A program made the translations under genes and the position numbers. DNA of 64,000 bases from Anaerolineaceae bacterium oral taxon 439 (lineage in GTDB: Bacteria > Chloroflexota > Anaerolineae > Anaerolineales > Anaerolineaceae): positions 2,356,001 through 2,420,000 of the forward strand of contig CP017039.1 in NCBI GenBank assembly GCA_001717545.1. The letters run 5' to 3'. Position 1 is the stretch's first letter. Every line of letters begins with the position of its first letter. Positions 24,475-33,894 of the stretch are shown here, one piece after another. The notes under the pieces were generated by a model. The model worked only from the letters and a program-made list of their open reading frames with translations, searched no databases and was not told the DNA's origin.

Positions 24475-25270
24475 TTATGTCTCATGCGCGCGGCAGCGGA
24501 ATAATCGGCAGCCATGAGGCTCTATCCAACAGGCATAGAATTCCCGCTGATATCCCATCTGCTCATGATTCAGGCAGTCATAAAACTGGAGACACATGCC
24601 GGATTGCAAAGACAGGCCCATGTCCCAGAAATGCAGCTCGACATGAGCAGTGGTTTCGCCAAAATTGAAAAACCCGACAGCCCATTCCGCTCCGGACAAC
24701 TGCTTCACCAGAATGAACGCATCCGGGCTGCCGAAGGCGTTAAGCCGGTAACAGCTTCTGCATTCCAGATCCTGATTGATCGAGATCACATCCGGATTGG
24801 TCAGGATTTCCCGCGTCCTATCCGACATCGATCTGACGTCACAGCCAATAATTAACGGAGAATTCATCATCGCCCAAAGCACAAAATGCGTCTGGTACTC
24901 TATGCAGGTCAGCAGACTGAGCGGACGAATCCGTCCAACCATGACATTCGATAAATCCCCCGGAAGACAGACGACGAAATAGACCGCCACGGTCATCGGC
25001 AAAAGGAAAAGCCAGCGCCACAGATCGTTCAGATACGGAAAAGCAAACAGCTTCGCAAGTTTAAAACGGAGGACCCGCCAGAATACAGCCAGTTCTATCG
25101 CTGCCAGTCCCAGACAAAAGGAACACGAAGCAACCTCAAACGGCGCCTCCGGTTCGAGGAGCTCGACACTCGCGAAAATATAATCAGCATAGCCCAGCCC
25201 GTCAGCATCGCCGCGGTAAAAAAGGAAAAATAAACGGTTCGACGGGATATCCGACGGGGCCGGATACGTT
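24475..25270 (-). pseudogene. Membrane-protein / GH27 alpha-galactosidase chimera remnant
   Basis: One frame without a start codon. Its first part (about 25270-24910) is a membrane segment with helices in FCLGLAAIELAVFWRVL and WLFLLPMTVAVYFVVC, perhaps the sensor part of the GHKL kinase whose end lies at 24327-24468. Near 24909 it turns into the C-terminal part of a GH27 alpha-galactosidase: CIEYQTHFVLWAMMNSPLII, DRTREILTNPDVISINQDL and GAEWAVGFFNFGE, ending at 24475. The GH27 catalytic aspartates lie upstream in the family and are absent. It therefore looks like a glycosidase piece dropped into a sensor-kinase gene. No function is expected. Confidence 0.65.
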
Positions 25271-25281
25271 CCGTGCCGACG

Positions 25282-26073
25282 TCAGACCCGGCTGACTTTA
25301 ACCCAATCGACCGCCATGCGCGCGTCGTTGTTTTGGATTTTCACGACCGTTTCGCTCGGGAGTCCGAAATACGGGGCGCGCACGCCGTTGACTTTGAACG
25401 GATACGCCCCGCCAAGCGCGAAATTCAAAATCAGATATTTTTCGTTATCGAACGCCCATCCGCCGAAAAATTCAATCATCGGATACGTAACGCGGTAAAT
25501 CAGCCGCCCATCCACTTTAAAAATCATCTCGCCGCTTGGCAGCCAGTCGACGGCGTAAACATGCCACCCGGCAATGTCCTCGCCCGGTTGAAAATAATAA
25601 TTATTCGCAAGTCCAGCATCGCCGGAATATCCCGGACCGTGAACCGCGGCGCTCACCCAATCCGGAGCGCCGACGTTCTCCATGATATCGATCTCGCCGC
25701 AGCCCGGCCAAACCCCGAACCCTAACGCCCAAAAAGCCGGCCAAAGCCCGACGCCGGCGCTTAGCCGAATCCGAGCGGAGATACTTCCGTAAGTGAAGCT
25801 GACTTTTCCGCGCGTATTGATCCGCCCGGAAATAAAATCGAAGCGGACGCCGTCGACTGTCTCCGTTCCGGGATGCCAGCGCGGATGAAGAACGAGCGCG
25901 CCATTCGCGCCCTGATCCGCGCCGGGAATCAGGTAAATCGTCTCTCTTGAATCGACGTACGCCTGCTGTTCCTGGTTATAGACCGGACCGGTCACCTCGA
26001 CGTTCCAACGCTTACGATCTAATTCTTTTCCGGTAAAATCGTCAAAGAAAATCACTTCGGACTTCCGATTCAT
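25282..26073 (-). CDS. GH16 family beta-glucanase, no signal peptide
   Basis: A 263-residue GH16 enzyme (laminarinase/lichenase-like). The catalytic motif is GEIDIMENVG with nucleophile E127, D129 and acid/base E132. Substrate-cleft residues typical of the family are seen in GLWPAFWALG and HGPGYSG. There is no signal peptide, so the protein may act on oligosaccharides inside the cell or its N-terminus has been lost. The gene overlaps the upstream GH16 gene by 4 bp (ATGA). As the last intact gene of the ABC importer operon it probably degrades imported or external beta-1,3(4)-glucan; the linkage is inference. Confidence 0.9.
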   Translation of the reverse strand: MNRKSEVIFFDDFTGKELDRKRWNVEVTGPVYNQEQQAYVDSRETIYLIPGADQGANGALVLHPRWHPGTETVDGVRFDFISGRINTRGKVSFTYGSISARIRLSAGVGLWPAFWALGFGVWPGCGEIDIMENVGAPDWVSAAVHGPGYSGDAGLANNYYFQPGEDIAGWHVYAVDWLPSGEMIFKVDGRLIYRVTYPMIEFFGGWAFDNEKYLILNFALGGAYPFKVNGVRAPYFGLPSETVVKIQNNDARMAVDWVKVSRV

Positions 26074-26933
26074 TTTTCAACCTTTCGATAAACGCGAACG
26101 TAATCGATAAAATACTGTTTCGGGAAAGTTACGTCGAGGCCGACCGGGCCGGGAAGCTGGCCGCCGATCGCCAGGTTCAGCAGAATAAAAAAAGGACGAT
26201 TAAAGACCCACTCCCGCTCACCGATATCCTCTTTCTGAAACGTATAATAATGTTCGCCGTCAAAGTACCAGTCGATCCGATCCGCCGTCCAATCGATCGC
26301 GTACGTATGAAATTCATCTGCGATATTGAACTCGCGCCGGTTCCAGCGGCTGAACCCCAGAGGGCCGCTGTAACCCGGACCGTGCGCCGTACCCATGATA
26401 AGATCGGGTTCGTTTCCGATATACTCCATAATATCGATCTCGCCGCACTCCGGCCAGCCGATCCGATTAAAATCGGTTCCAAGCAACCAAACCGCCGGCC
26501 ACATACCTTTTCCCTCCGGGACTTTTACCCGCGCCTCGATCCAACCGTAGCGAAACGCGCGCAGCCCTTCCGTTTTAAGCCGCGCCGACGTGAAATATGA
26601 ACCGTCGTACTTCTCCTGAAGCGCGCTGATAACCAGCATCCCGTCCAGAACCGCCGCGTTCTCCGAACGGTCGGTATAATACTGCGATTCGCCGTTCCCC
26701 CAGCCTCCCGCGCCCAGATCGAACGTCCAGTTCGCCGGATCGATCGCCACGCCGTCAAACTCATCCTGCCAGATTAATTCATAACCTTCTTTTTCCACGC
26801 CGGTCGCGCCAGCGTCGGCCGCGATAACGACCGGGACCGAAACCGCGGCAGGAAGCGCCAGCTGCAAAAGCAGAAGGAAGCCCGGAAGAAACCAGCTCAG
26901 ACCTTTACCGAAAAAACGATCTTTCGACATCAA
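26070..26933 (-). CDS. Secreted GH16 family beta-glucanase
   Basis: A 287-residue GH16 enzyme with an N-terminal signal or anchor (hydrophobic 12-38, likely cleavage after VVIAA) and a catalytic domain containing GEIDIMEYIG (E165, D167, E170). WQDEFDG at the start of the domain and DYVRVYRK at the end are hallmark ends of GH16. It should cut beta-glucans outside the cell, giving oligosaccharides for the adjacent ABC importer. It begins 34 bp after the MalG-like permease stop and is coupled to the second GH16 gene by an ATGA overlap. The two GH16 proteins are clearly diverged from each other, so they may have different linkage preference. Confidence 0.92.
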   Translation of the reverse strand: MMSKDRFFGKGLSWFLPGFLLLLQLALPAAVSVPVVIAADAGATGVEKEGYELIWQDEFDGVAIDPANWTFDLGAGGWGNGESQYYTDRSENAAVLDGMLVISALQEKYDGSYFTSARLKTEGLRAFRYGWIEARVKVPEGKGMWPAVWLLGTDFNRIGWPECGEIDIMEYIGNEPDLIMGTAHGPGYSGPLGFSRWNRREFNIADEFHTYAIDWTADRIDWYFDGEHYYTFQKEDIGEREWVFNRPFFILLNLAIGGQLPGPVGLDVTFPKQYFIDYVRVYRKVEK

Positions 26934-26967
26934 TCCCCACGCTCATACGAAATCATGAATGGGACAT

Positions 26968-27807
26968 TTAGCCCTTGACCGAACCGCTCGTCAACCCGGA
27001 CACGATGTATCGCTGCAAAAACAGGAACAAAATCATCATCGGAGCCGTCAGCATCAATACGGCGGCCGCCAACGTCGGCCAATTGCTCCCGTATACGCCC
27101 TGGAAAACGATCAGGCCGCGCGCGATCGGATAATAATTTTTATTCGTCAGGTAGATCGTCGGGGCGATGATCTCGTTCCAAATTCCGATCGAATGCAAAA
27201 CGACGACCGTCGCGATCGCGGGACGGATCAGCGGGAAAACGATCGACACAACGAAATGGAAATAGCCGCAGCCCTCTAACGCTGCCGCCTCATCCAGCTC
27301 CCTCGGCAGCGTCTTAATAAAATTCACCAGGATCATTACACCCATCGGGTTAACAAGAAAGAGAAGAATATACCCGACCGGATTGTTATACAGCCCCAGA
27401 TTGAGGATCAGCTGAAACTGCGGGATCAGCGAAGGCGGAAGGAAGAGCGCGACGACGTACAGCGTCAGCAGCAGATTCGCGCACTTGACATACCCGCGCG
27501 CAATCGGGAACGTCACGAAAACGGAAGTTACAATATAGATCAGCGTCGCCGAAACAGCGTAGATCATCGTATTCAGCAAATATTTCGGGAAGTTCGCCTT
27601 GACCCATGCGTCGGCGAAATTCCTGAAGTTCAATTCTTTCGCGAAAGCCGTCGCGTCTCGCATGAACGAAGGCATCGTCTTCAAAGACGTATTCAACAGC
27701 ATTAAAATCGGGCCTAAGTATGCCGCCGCCAAAAGGATCAGGAAGATATAAGAGAAAACTTTCCCCCAATTCAGGCGCAGCCGTATCACGCCCGCAGTCT
27801 TTTTCAT
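26968..27807 (-). CDS. Carbohydrate ABC permease, MalG-type
   Basis: A 279-residue permease with six TM helices. The start at 27807 (MKKTAGVIRLRLNWG) is chosen over a longer frame because it forms an ATGA overlap with the upstream permease stop. The EAA loop that contacts the ATPase is visible as ELDEAAALEGCGYFHFVVSI. It forms a heterodimer with the 27804-28730 protein to import a sugar, here probably a beta-glucan oligosaccharide. No ATPase gene is in this operon; many such systems share a MsmK-type ATPase encoded elsewhere. Confidence 0.92.
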   Translation of the reverse strand: MKKTAGVIRLRLNWGKVFSYIFLILLAAAYLGPILMLLNTSLKTMPSFMRDATAFAKELNFRNFADAWVKANFPKYLLNTMIYAVSATLIYIVTSVFVTFPIARGYVKCANLLLTLYVVALFLPPSLIPQFQLILNLGLYNNPVGYILLFLVNPMGVMILVNFIKTLPRELDEAAALEGCGYFHFVVSIVFPLIRPAIATVVVLHSIGIWNEIIAPTIYLTNKNYYPIARGLIVFQGVYGSNWPTLAAAVLMLTAPMMILFLFLQRYIVSGLTSGSVKG

Positions 27808-28730
27808 CCCAGGATCCTTTCTTCCCGCCGGCGGAGGAAACGCTGAACCGGCAGCCCGATCGCCAAAACCAGGAAAAACAGGACCATCGACGCGGCGGCG
27901 GCATAACCTTGACGGAAACTGGTCGTAACGCTTCCCGAGGTCTGTCCGAAACCTGTTGCGTAAATCAGGTAACCTAAAACCTGCGTCCCGTTTCGATAAC
28001 CGAGTAAAATCATGAACAGTTGCCATGCCTGAAGCGAGCCGATAAGATTCAGCGTCAAATTGGTGTTGACGCTCGGCGTAAGAAGCGGCCAGATCACGTT
28101 TCGAAACAGCTGCCAGCCGCCCGCGCCGTCAATGATAGCCGCCTCGTACAATTCGGATGAGATCGTCTGTAGCCCGGCAAGAAAGATCATCATCGTGATC
28201 CCCATGTTCGCCCAGATTTGAACGACGATGACCCAGGCGAACGCTTCCGTCGGCTGGCCGCCTAAAAATTCCGATCGGACGCCGAACCATTGCAGCAGGT
28301 TCGCCATCGGTCCTCCCAACGGATACAGGAAAAGCGTCCACATCAACCCCTGGATAACGACGCCGTAGATAACCGGCATAAAGTATAGCGTCCGGAAAAA
28401 ATTCCGCCCACGCAGCTCCTGATTTAAAATAACAGCCGCGGCCAAACCTAAGACGAATTGAATAACGGTTACGCAAAGGCAAAAAATCAACGTCCGTCCC
28501 AACGCGTCCAGATTGTCCCGGGATGCCTGCCCCATGAACAAGAACTCGCGATAATTTTCAAGCCCGATCCAGCGGATCGGCGCGCCTTGAATCCCGGTCG
28601 CGTCTGTCAGCGAATAAAGCGACGTCGCAATCGACGGACCAAGCGAAATCAGAAAATAAACGGCAACTCCCGGCAGCAGCAAAAGATAAGGGATAAACTT
28701 CGCGACGCCTTTTCCGAAATAGTAATTCAT
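27804..28730 (-). CDS. Carbohydrate ABC permease, MalF-type
   Basis: A 308-residue inner-membrane permease with a long first helix (FIPYLLLLPGVAVYFLISLG) and the EAA motif SELYEAAIIDGAGGWQLFRN. It pairs with the MalG-type protein that overlaps its 3' end by 4 bp. It follows the substrate-binding protein gene after a 106-bp gap that contains a strong hairpin at 28760-28801, so its expression is probably lower than that of the binding protein. Confidence 0.92.
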   Translation of the reverse strand: MNYYFGKGVAKFIPYLLLLPGVAVYFLISLGPSIATSLYSLTDATGIQGAPIRWIGLENYREFLFMGQASRDNLDALGRTLIFCLCVTVIQFVLGLAAAVILNQELRGRNFFRTLYFMPVIYGVVIQGLMWTLFLYPLGGPMANLLQWFGVRSEFLGGQPTEAFAWVIVVQIWANMGITMMIFLAGLQTISSELYEAAIIDGAGGWQLFRNVIWPLLTPSVNTNLTLNLIGSLQAWQLFMILLGYRNGTQVLGYLIYATGFGQTSGSVTTSFRQGYAAAASMVLFFLVLAIGLPVQRFLRRREERILG

Positions 28731-28759
28731 CTCATCTCCCCGTTCGATCCGAACCGCTT

Positions 28760-28801
28760 ACGCGGTCCCCTGCGCGTCTTCGGCGCTTGAGAGGACCGCG
28801 T
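28760..28801 (-). terminator. Intercistronic hairpin after binding-protein gene
   Basis: Arms ACGCGGTCC (28760-28768) and GGACCGCGT (28793-28801) are perfectly complementary. On the minus strand no long T run follows, so partial termination or mRNA 3'-end protection of the binding-protein message is more likely than full termination. Confidence 0.55.
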
Positions 28802-28836
28802 TTTCAGGATTCACGCTTCACGCGCAAAAGACGATT

Positions 28837-30135
28837 CTATTTCAGCGCGTCAAGTCCCGACTGAAGATCCGCCTGCGCCTTGTCGGCTAACGTCTGCGCG
28901 TCATCGTAGGTACCGAACGGCTTGAAATAGGACGCCCAGGGATTGGCGAACTGCCCGGCCCCCTTGGGCGCGACCCAGTATTGTTCGTAACCGACACGGA
29001 AGTTTTCGAGATACGGCGCGACCTCGTTCCCGATCCGCGTATCCAGTTTCGCGGTCGACTGAGTCGGGATGAAACCAACCGCCGTGACGAATTCCTGATA
29101 ATTTTCCGGATCGGAAAACTCGCTCAAGTATGCAATCGCGGCATCGCGATTCGGCGTTTTCGCCGCAATCGACCAACCCTGGTCGTACTTTCCAAACAGG
29201 TATTGATTGTCGGCGGAATCATCCGAACCCGGGAAAGGAACATAACCCCAATCCAGTTCCGGGGCGATTTCTTCGATCGCCGCCGCGTACCAGGTCCCCC
29301 CGGGGAACATTGCGACCGCGCCCGACGCAAAGCGGCCCGGCGCGGCGTCGCCAGCGACGCCGCTGGCCCCGGCCTCCATCATGTCCTGGGCGTAGATTTT
29401 CATCTTTTCCCACATTTCCAACGATTTTTCATCGTTCCATTTCACGCTTCCCGTCCATAATCCTTCGACGAGCGCCGCCTGGTCCGGATAAACCGACCCA
29501 ATCAGTCCGTAAGCGCCGACGAAAATCGGCCAGCCGTCTTTACCGCCAGCGGTCATGCAGGGGATCCCATCGTCGGAAAACGCCTTGCAGGTGTCGACCA
29601 GTTCGCTCCAGGTTGTCGGCGCAGAAAGTCCTTTTTCCGCGAACATCTCTTTGTTGTAATAGATACCGCTATACGAAACACGGCCGAGATTCACCTCATA
29701 CACTTTTCCGTCAAAAGACCCGGCGTCGGCGATCGTCGCGGCGTCATAGTTCTGAACGAACGGCAAATCGCTCAGATCCATCAGCAGCCCGGCCTCGATC
29801 AGCTGCTGCCAATTCGGCGCGTCAACATTCTTCATGTATGGTTGGACGCCGTTCGCAAAACCGAAAACGTCGATCACGTCGATATCGTTCGCAGTCAGGC
29901 GCGTCTGCGTGACCGTACTCAGGTCGTTCGCATTAACGACCGCCATATCGATCTTAATATCCGGGTATTTTTCCTCGAACCTGGCGTTAAACGCCTCCAT
30001 GAACGCGACCATCGGCGGGTTCTGATGAATTAACACGCTAAGCGTCGTTTTCTGAACAGCGGGAGCCGCCGAAACGGAATTCAGCGACAGACAAATAAGC
30101 AGAACAGCAAATAACAGCGACAGCAACTTTTTCAT
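28837..30135 (-). CDS. Extracellular sugar-binding protein (ABC, cluster B type)
   Basis: A 432-residue solute-binding protein with a signal peptide (MKKLLSLLFAVLLICLSL, cleavage near SVSA). There is no lipobox Cys, unusual for a cell without a clear periplasm, so it may be held by the permease or by its uncleaved helix. The mature part has the family pattern (FEEKYPDIKIDMAVVN, PTTWSELVDTCKAF, GAVAMFPGGTWYAAAIEE). It delivers an oligosaccharide, likely from beta-glucan, to the two permeases downstream. It is the first gene of the importer operon; a promoter and direct-repeat operator lie at 30205-30269. Confidence 0.92.
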   Translation of the reverse strand: MKKLLSLLFAVLLICLSLNSVSAAPAVQKTTLSVLIHQNPPMVAFMEAFNARFEEKYPDIKIDMAVVNANDLSTVTQTRLTANDIDVIDVFGFANGVQPYMKNVDAPNWQQLIEAGLLMDLSDLPFVQNYDAATIADAGSFDGKVYEVNLGRVSYSGIYYNKEMFAEKGLSAPTTWSELVDTCKAFSDDGIPCMTAGGKDGWPIFVGAYGLIGSVYPDQAALVEGLWTGSVKWNDEKSLEMWEKMKIYAQDMMEAGASGVAGDAAPGRFASGAVAMFPGGTWYAAAIEEIAPELDWGYVPFPGSDDSADNQYLFGKYDQGWSIAAKTPNRDAAIAYLSEFSDPENYQEFVTAVGFIPTQSTAKLDTRIGNEVAPYLENFRVGYEQYWVAPKGAGQFANPWASYFKPFGTYDDAQTLADKAQADLQSGLDALK

Positions 30136-30204
30136 CTCAACTCCTTTTCACAATCGTTTGCCGCGAAATTCATCCTTTTCCAATTTCGCACTGCCTTTAA
30201 ATCA

Positions 30205-30269
30205 ATTATATAAAACCGAACCAGCGTTGAATGGGACAAAAGCGAGATGAACATGGACAAAAGATAGAT
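30205..30269 (-). promoter_or_regulatory. Promoter with AraC-type direct repeats
   Basis: Two near-identical 15-mers, GGACAAAAGCGAGAT (30234-30248) and GGACAAAAGATAGAT (30255-30269), are spaced exactly 21 bp, two helical turns. On the minus strand they lie just upstream of a TATAAT box (complement of 30205-30210) that serves the sugar-binding-protein gene; the nearer repeat covers the -35 region. Direct repeats two turns apart next to -35 are typical activator sites of AraC-family regulators, and the upstream gene encodes one. Confidence 0.6.
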
Positions 30270-30309
30270 CTTCGGTTCCGCGCCGCGGACTTATTCGGTC
30301 TTTCCGCGA

Positions 30310-33300
30310 TTACTTCCGATTGCGGCGGTAAGTTTCGGGAGAGACCCCGACGATCTGACGAAAGATCCGGCTGAAATAGCCGCCGTCATAGAATCCGACC
30401 TCAAGACCGATATCCAGCACAGTTCGTTCCGTATCCCGAAGAAGGCGCTGCGCTTGATGGACGCGGTAGCGGTGAAGATACTTGATCGGCGTCGTTCCCA
30501 ATTCCTTTCGAAAGCAGAAAGTCAAATAATCTTCGGATATTGAAACGTAACGCGCGATATCGCGGCGCGTAAGACTCTCCTGATAACGCTCGTGCATGAA
30601 CGCCATCGCCCGACGCACCATACGTTGAGAATCTTCGCTCAAGCGCGACGTCCGATCCAACGCCGCGCTGATCCGTGCAATCGTTTCGTCGAGGCTGAAC
30701 AGTCCTTTTTCAAGAATCGTCGAAACGCCATGATTCAATTTCTCCATGTCTTCATGCGTCAAGACCTTTCCGGTCACGACAATAACCGGAATATTGCGCG
30801 TCTGCTCCTGCCGCTGCATCCATTGCAGGACCTGGAACCCGTCGAGTTCAGGCATCTGCAAATCCAGTAACAACAAATCGATCTCGGGCTCCGTTTCCAA
30901 CACGGTCAGCGCATCACGGCCGTTCAAGACGCGCAGAACGCGGTTATTCTTCGACTGTTTCTGAAGAACGCGCGCGTAAAGATCGAGCGTATTCGGATCG
31001 TCGTCGGCGATCAGGATCGTCCGCTGTCCCCTTGGTTCGCCGTCAGCCGGAAGCCTTTTTTGGAGCGTATCGGTAAGCCGTTCGATTTCAATCGGTTTAG
31101 TCATATAATCAAGTTCAACGAACCTGCCGGCGTCATTCGAATAACGATAGAAAAGAACGGAAGTATTCCGTCCGAGCGGGTTTTCTTTAATCGCTTTTAA
31201 TACGTCCCAAAAGGATCCCGATTTCGGCTCCGTATCGATGAGAACAACGTCCGGAAAGGGATCCGGGAAGTTCGGGCGATCCGACCCGCCTGAAAAAGGC
31301 GGCGAAACCGTAACCCGGTAACCGCGCCTGACGAGCTGATCCACGAGCGGATCGCCGTCGGACGCCCGATCCGTCAACAAGGCGATCGAACGGACCGGAT
31401 CGGTCAACTCATAAATACGCGTTTCGTCCGCATCCCGATCCGAGATCGTCGGCAGCGTAAAATAGAAGGTCGACCCCATACCCGGAACGCCTTTAGAGCG
31501 GACGCCGATCTGACCGCCATGAAGATCGACAAGCCGTTTACAAATCGCCAGCCCCAAACCCAACCCGCCGTAGCCCAACGAAACGCTGCTATCCGAGCGG
31601 CGAAATTCTTCAAAAATCACCTGCTGATCCGTAATCGGGATTCCTGATCCTGTATCGCTGACCGAGATCGTTACTTCCGTCCCGCGTTCCTCAACCCGCA
31701 GCCGAATCTCCCCGCACTCCGTAAACTTGATCGCGTTATTAATCAGGTTCAGTACGATTTGGCGCAGCCGCATCGGATCCCCCCATACGCGCGGACCCTC
31801 GAACGGCAGTTCCGCGCGCCATTTCAACCCCTTGCCCGCGGCTAATTTCGCGCCGCTGTCGGCAATCATTCGCAGCGTCCGCGCCAAATCGACCGAAGTC
31901 AAATTCAACCGCAGCTCTCCCGCGTCGCTCGTCGCCAAATCCAGCACATCGCCGATCAACCCGCCCAAATGCTGAGCGTAAGCATGAATCTGTTCAAGGT
32001 CCTTCATAACGGGATCAGCGATCGGATCGCGCCGGACTGGATCCGATTTCAGGAGCAATTCGCTCAACCCGGCGATCAAATTCAAAGGCGTCCGCAGTTC
32101 GTGTCCGACAAGCGATAAAAAGCGGTTCTTCATTTGGTGCGCTTCTTCCGCCAGTCTCCGCCCATCCGTCGCCTCTTTATACAGACCGGCCATTTTCAAC
32201 GCTCCGCTGATCTGCTGAACAACGGCACCGTAAAGATCCAGACGCCCGCTGTCAAAAACGACCGCGCCGGATAAACCCGCGTTGCCAGGGAATGGAATAA
32301 CGACCCATCGAAACGATCGGACGCCAGGAATCAGCCGCGACGGCGGAAAAATACGCGTATCAAAATGAATCGCTTTCCGATCCGGATGAAAAACGTCGAT
32401 AACGCTGCTTCGGGCAGGCTCGATACCGTCGCCCGCTTCATGACGAACGATCAGTGCATCGGAAATTCCGATCAGCTTGAGATGCGTCGATAAAACGGAA
32501 TAGATTTGATCCTCCGTCAACGCGGAAAATAAGGCCGCAGAAAGCAAACTGAGGCGGTTCGAATCCGTACGTGCCGCGGAAACGAACCGATAAAACTGAC
32601 GCCGGGTCATCGCGGCGGTCGTCTCCTGTGGAGAATCCGCCCCATTGTCATGCATGTGGTCCTGTATCGCGCTTCGCGCCTCAGCGAACTCATCACAGCC
32701 GCAGGACTCGCGGATAACCAATCGCGTCGGGACGCGGATAATCGGAGATAACGGCTCGCCGGAACCCAGATAACGGATCATTTCTTCAAGCGCACGCCGC
32801 CCCATATCAAAAAGCGGAATCTCGACGGTCGTCAGCGGCGGCACGTTTGCCGCCCCTTCCAGTCGATTATCGAAACCGATCACGGCGACGTCACGCGGCG
32901 TTTCCCGTCCGGTTTCCTTTAGAGCCTGGATCGCGCCGATCGCCATCTCGTCATTACTTGCAATGACAGCTGTAAATTCGGCTTGACTGGATAAAATACG
33001 CTTCATCGCCTTATAACCGCCGCGATAAACGTGCCCGCCGTACGCAACAAGCCGGTCGTCGCTGTTGAAACCATAATTCTGAACCGTCTCCCGATAAGCC
33101 GCCAGCCGCTCGCCGGTATCGCCGGCTAAATCATCTTGACTCCCGGCAATAAACGCAATGCGGCGATGACCGTGACGGACAAGATGGTCGAACGCTGATT
33201 TAACTCCGCCGACATTGTCAGCCGCAATCGTAGCTCCATCCTCGCCGGAGCCGATAAACAGAACCGGATGACCTTTCTCACGCAGCCGGCGAATATAACC

Positions 33301-33633
33301 CGAACGGCCGGAGGAATGAAGCGGGGTAAACACGATTAGTCCGTCCGTATTCCGCTCCCCGATCGGAGCAAAATCACAGTCAGGCGCAAACTGCGGCCAG
33401 GCAGGATGATTCGGATTTTCCAAGCCGGAATCCGCCCCCATGCCGCAGCCGAAAAGAACGCTGCAATCCAACTCTTCAGCCGCTTGATTGATCCCTTGAT
33501 AAATCGGAAGCAAATAATTTAAATTCGTTGAAATATTATAAAACTGCCATCCGGCAAGCACGCCAATCACCGGATTACGCTGAAACCGGTCCGACTTTTT
33601 CGCAGAATGATAACGACGGGTAGAATTTGCCAA
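30310..33633 (-). CDS. LacI-sensor hybrid histidine kinase with AraC output
   Basis: A 1107-residue multidomain regulator. In order: a LacI/GalR-type sugar-binding sensor without its HTH (about 20-310); a helical/GAF-like linker (340-485); HisKA with phospho-acceptor H511 (FLSLVGHELRTPLNL); HATPase_c (N633, DTGSGI, GLGLGLAI); a degenerate receiver (about 748-860, with D800 and K846 but no acidic pair); a second, canonical receiver (871-985, phospho-Asp D924); and an AraC-type double HTH (1005-1107). No TM helix is seen, so sensing is cytoplasmic. It starts at TTG with GGAGGAG six nt upstream. It lies 174 bp before the importer operon and probably activates it in response to a beta-glucan-derived sugar. 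Confidence 0.9.
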   Translation of the reverse strand: MANSTRRYHSAKKSDRFQRNPVIGVLAGWQFYNISTNLNYLLPIYQGINQAAEELDCSVLFGCGMGADSGLENPNHPAWPQFAPDCDFAPIGERNTDGLIVFTPLHSSGRSGYIRRLREKGHPVLFIGSGEDGATIAADNVGGVKSAFDHLVRHGHRRIAFIAGSQDDLAGDTGERLAAYRETVQNYGFNSDDRLVAYGGHVYRGGYKAMKRILSSQAEFTAVIASNDEMAIGAIQALKETGRETPRDVAVIGFDNRLEGAANVPPLTTVEIPLFDMGRRALEEMIRYLGSGEPLSPIIRVPTRLVIRESCGCDEFAEARSAIQDHMHDNGADSPQETTAAMTRRQFYRFVSAARTDSNRLSLLSAALFSALTEDQIYSVLSTHLKLIGISDALIVRHEAGDGIEPARSSVIDVFHPDRKAIHFDTRIFPPSRLIPGVRSFRWVVIPFPGNAGLSGAVVFDSGRLDLYGAVVQQISGALKMAGLYKEATDGRRLAEEAHQMKNRFLSLVGHELRTPLNLIAGLSELLLKSDPVRRDPIADPVMKDLEQIHAYAQHLGGLIGDVLDLATSDAGELRLNLTSVDLARTLRMIADSGAKLAAGKGLKWRAELPFEGPRVWGDPMRLRQIVLNLINNAIKFTECGEIRLRVEERGTEVTISVSDTGSGIPITDQQVIFEEFRRSDSSVSLGYGGLGLGLAICKRLVDLHGGQIGVRSKGVPGMGSTFYFTLPTISDRDADETRIYELTDPVRSIALLTDRASDGDPLVDQLVRRGYRVTVSPPFSGGSDRPNFPDPFPDVVLIDTEPKSGSFWDVLKAIKENPLGRNTSVLFYRYSNDAGRFVELDYMTKPIEIERLTDTLQKRLPADGEPRGQRTILIADDDPNTLDLYARVLQKQSKNNRVLRVLNGRDALTVLETEPEIDLLLLDLQMPELDGFQVLQWMQRQEQTRNIPVIVVTGKVLTHEDMEKLNHGVSTILEKGLFSLDETIARISAALDRTSRLSEDSQRMVRRAMAFMHERYQESLTRRDIARYVSISEDYLTFCFRKELGTTPIKYLHRYRVHQAQRLLRDTERTVLDIGLEVGFYDGGYFSRIFRQIVGVSPETYRRNRK

Positions 33634-33894
33634 CCGCTCCTCCGATCGATTGCGCTATAGTAACTATTATCTCACAGAATATGGCGGTTCTCAGAAGGAA
33701 CAGGAGGCTGAAACGGACTGCAAGCGAAGAAATATTTTTTACGTCCGCGCCAATTCGCGCCTGAGATAATCAATCCACGTTTTTTCCCTGATTCGACTTT
33801 ATAATCAAATAAGAAGGGAGAGGCGGAAAATCTCCCTTCTCCAACATGCATCCGTATAAAACCCACGTATTACCGCGCCTTTATTTCCGGAGCG

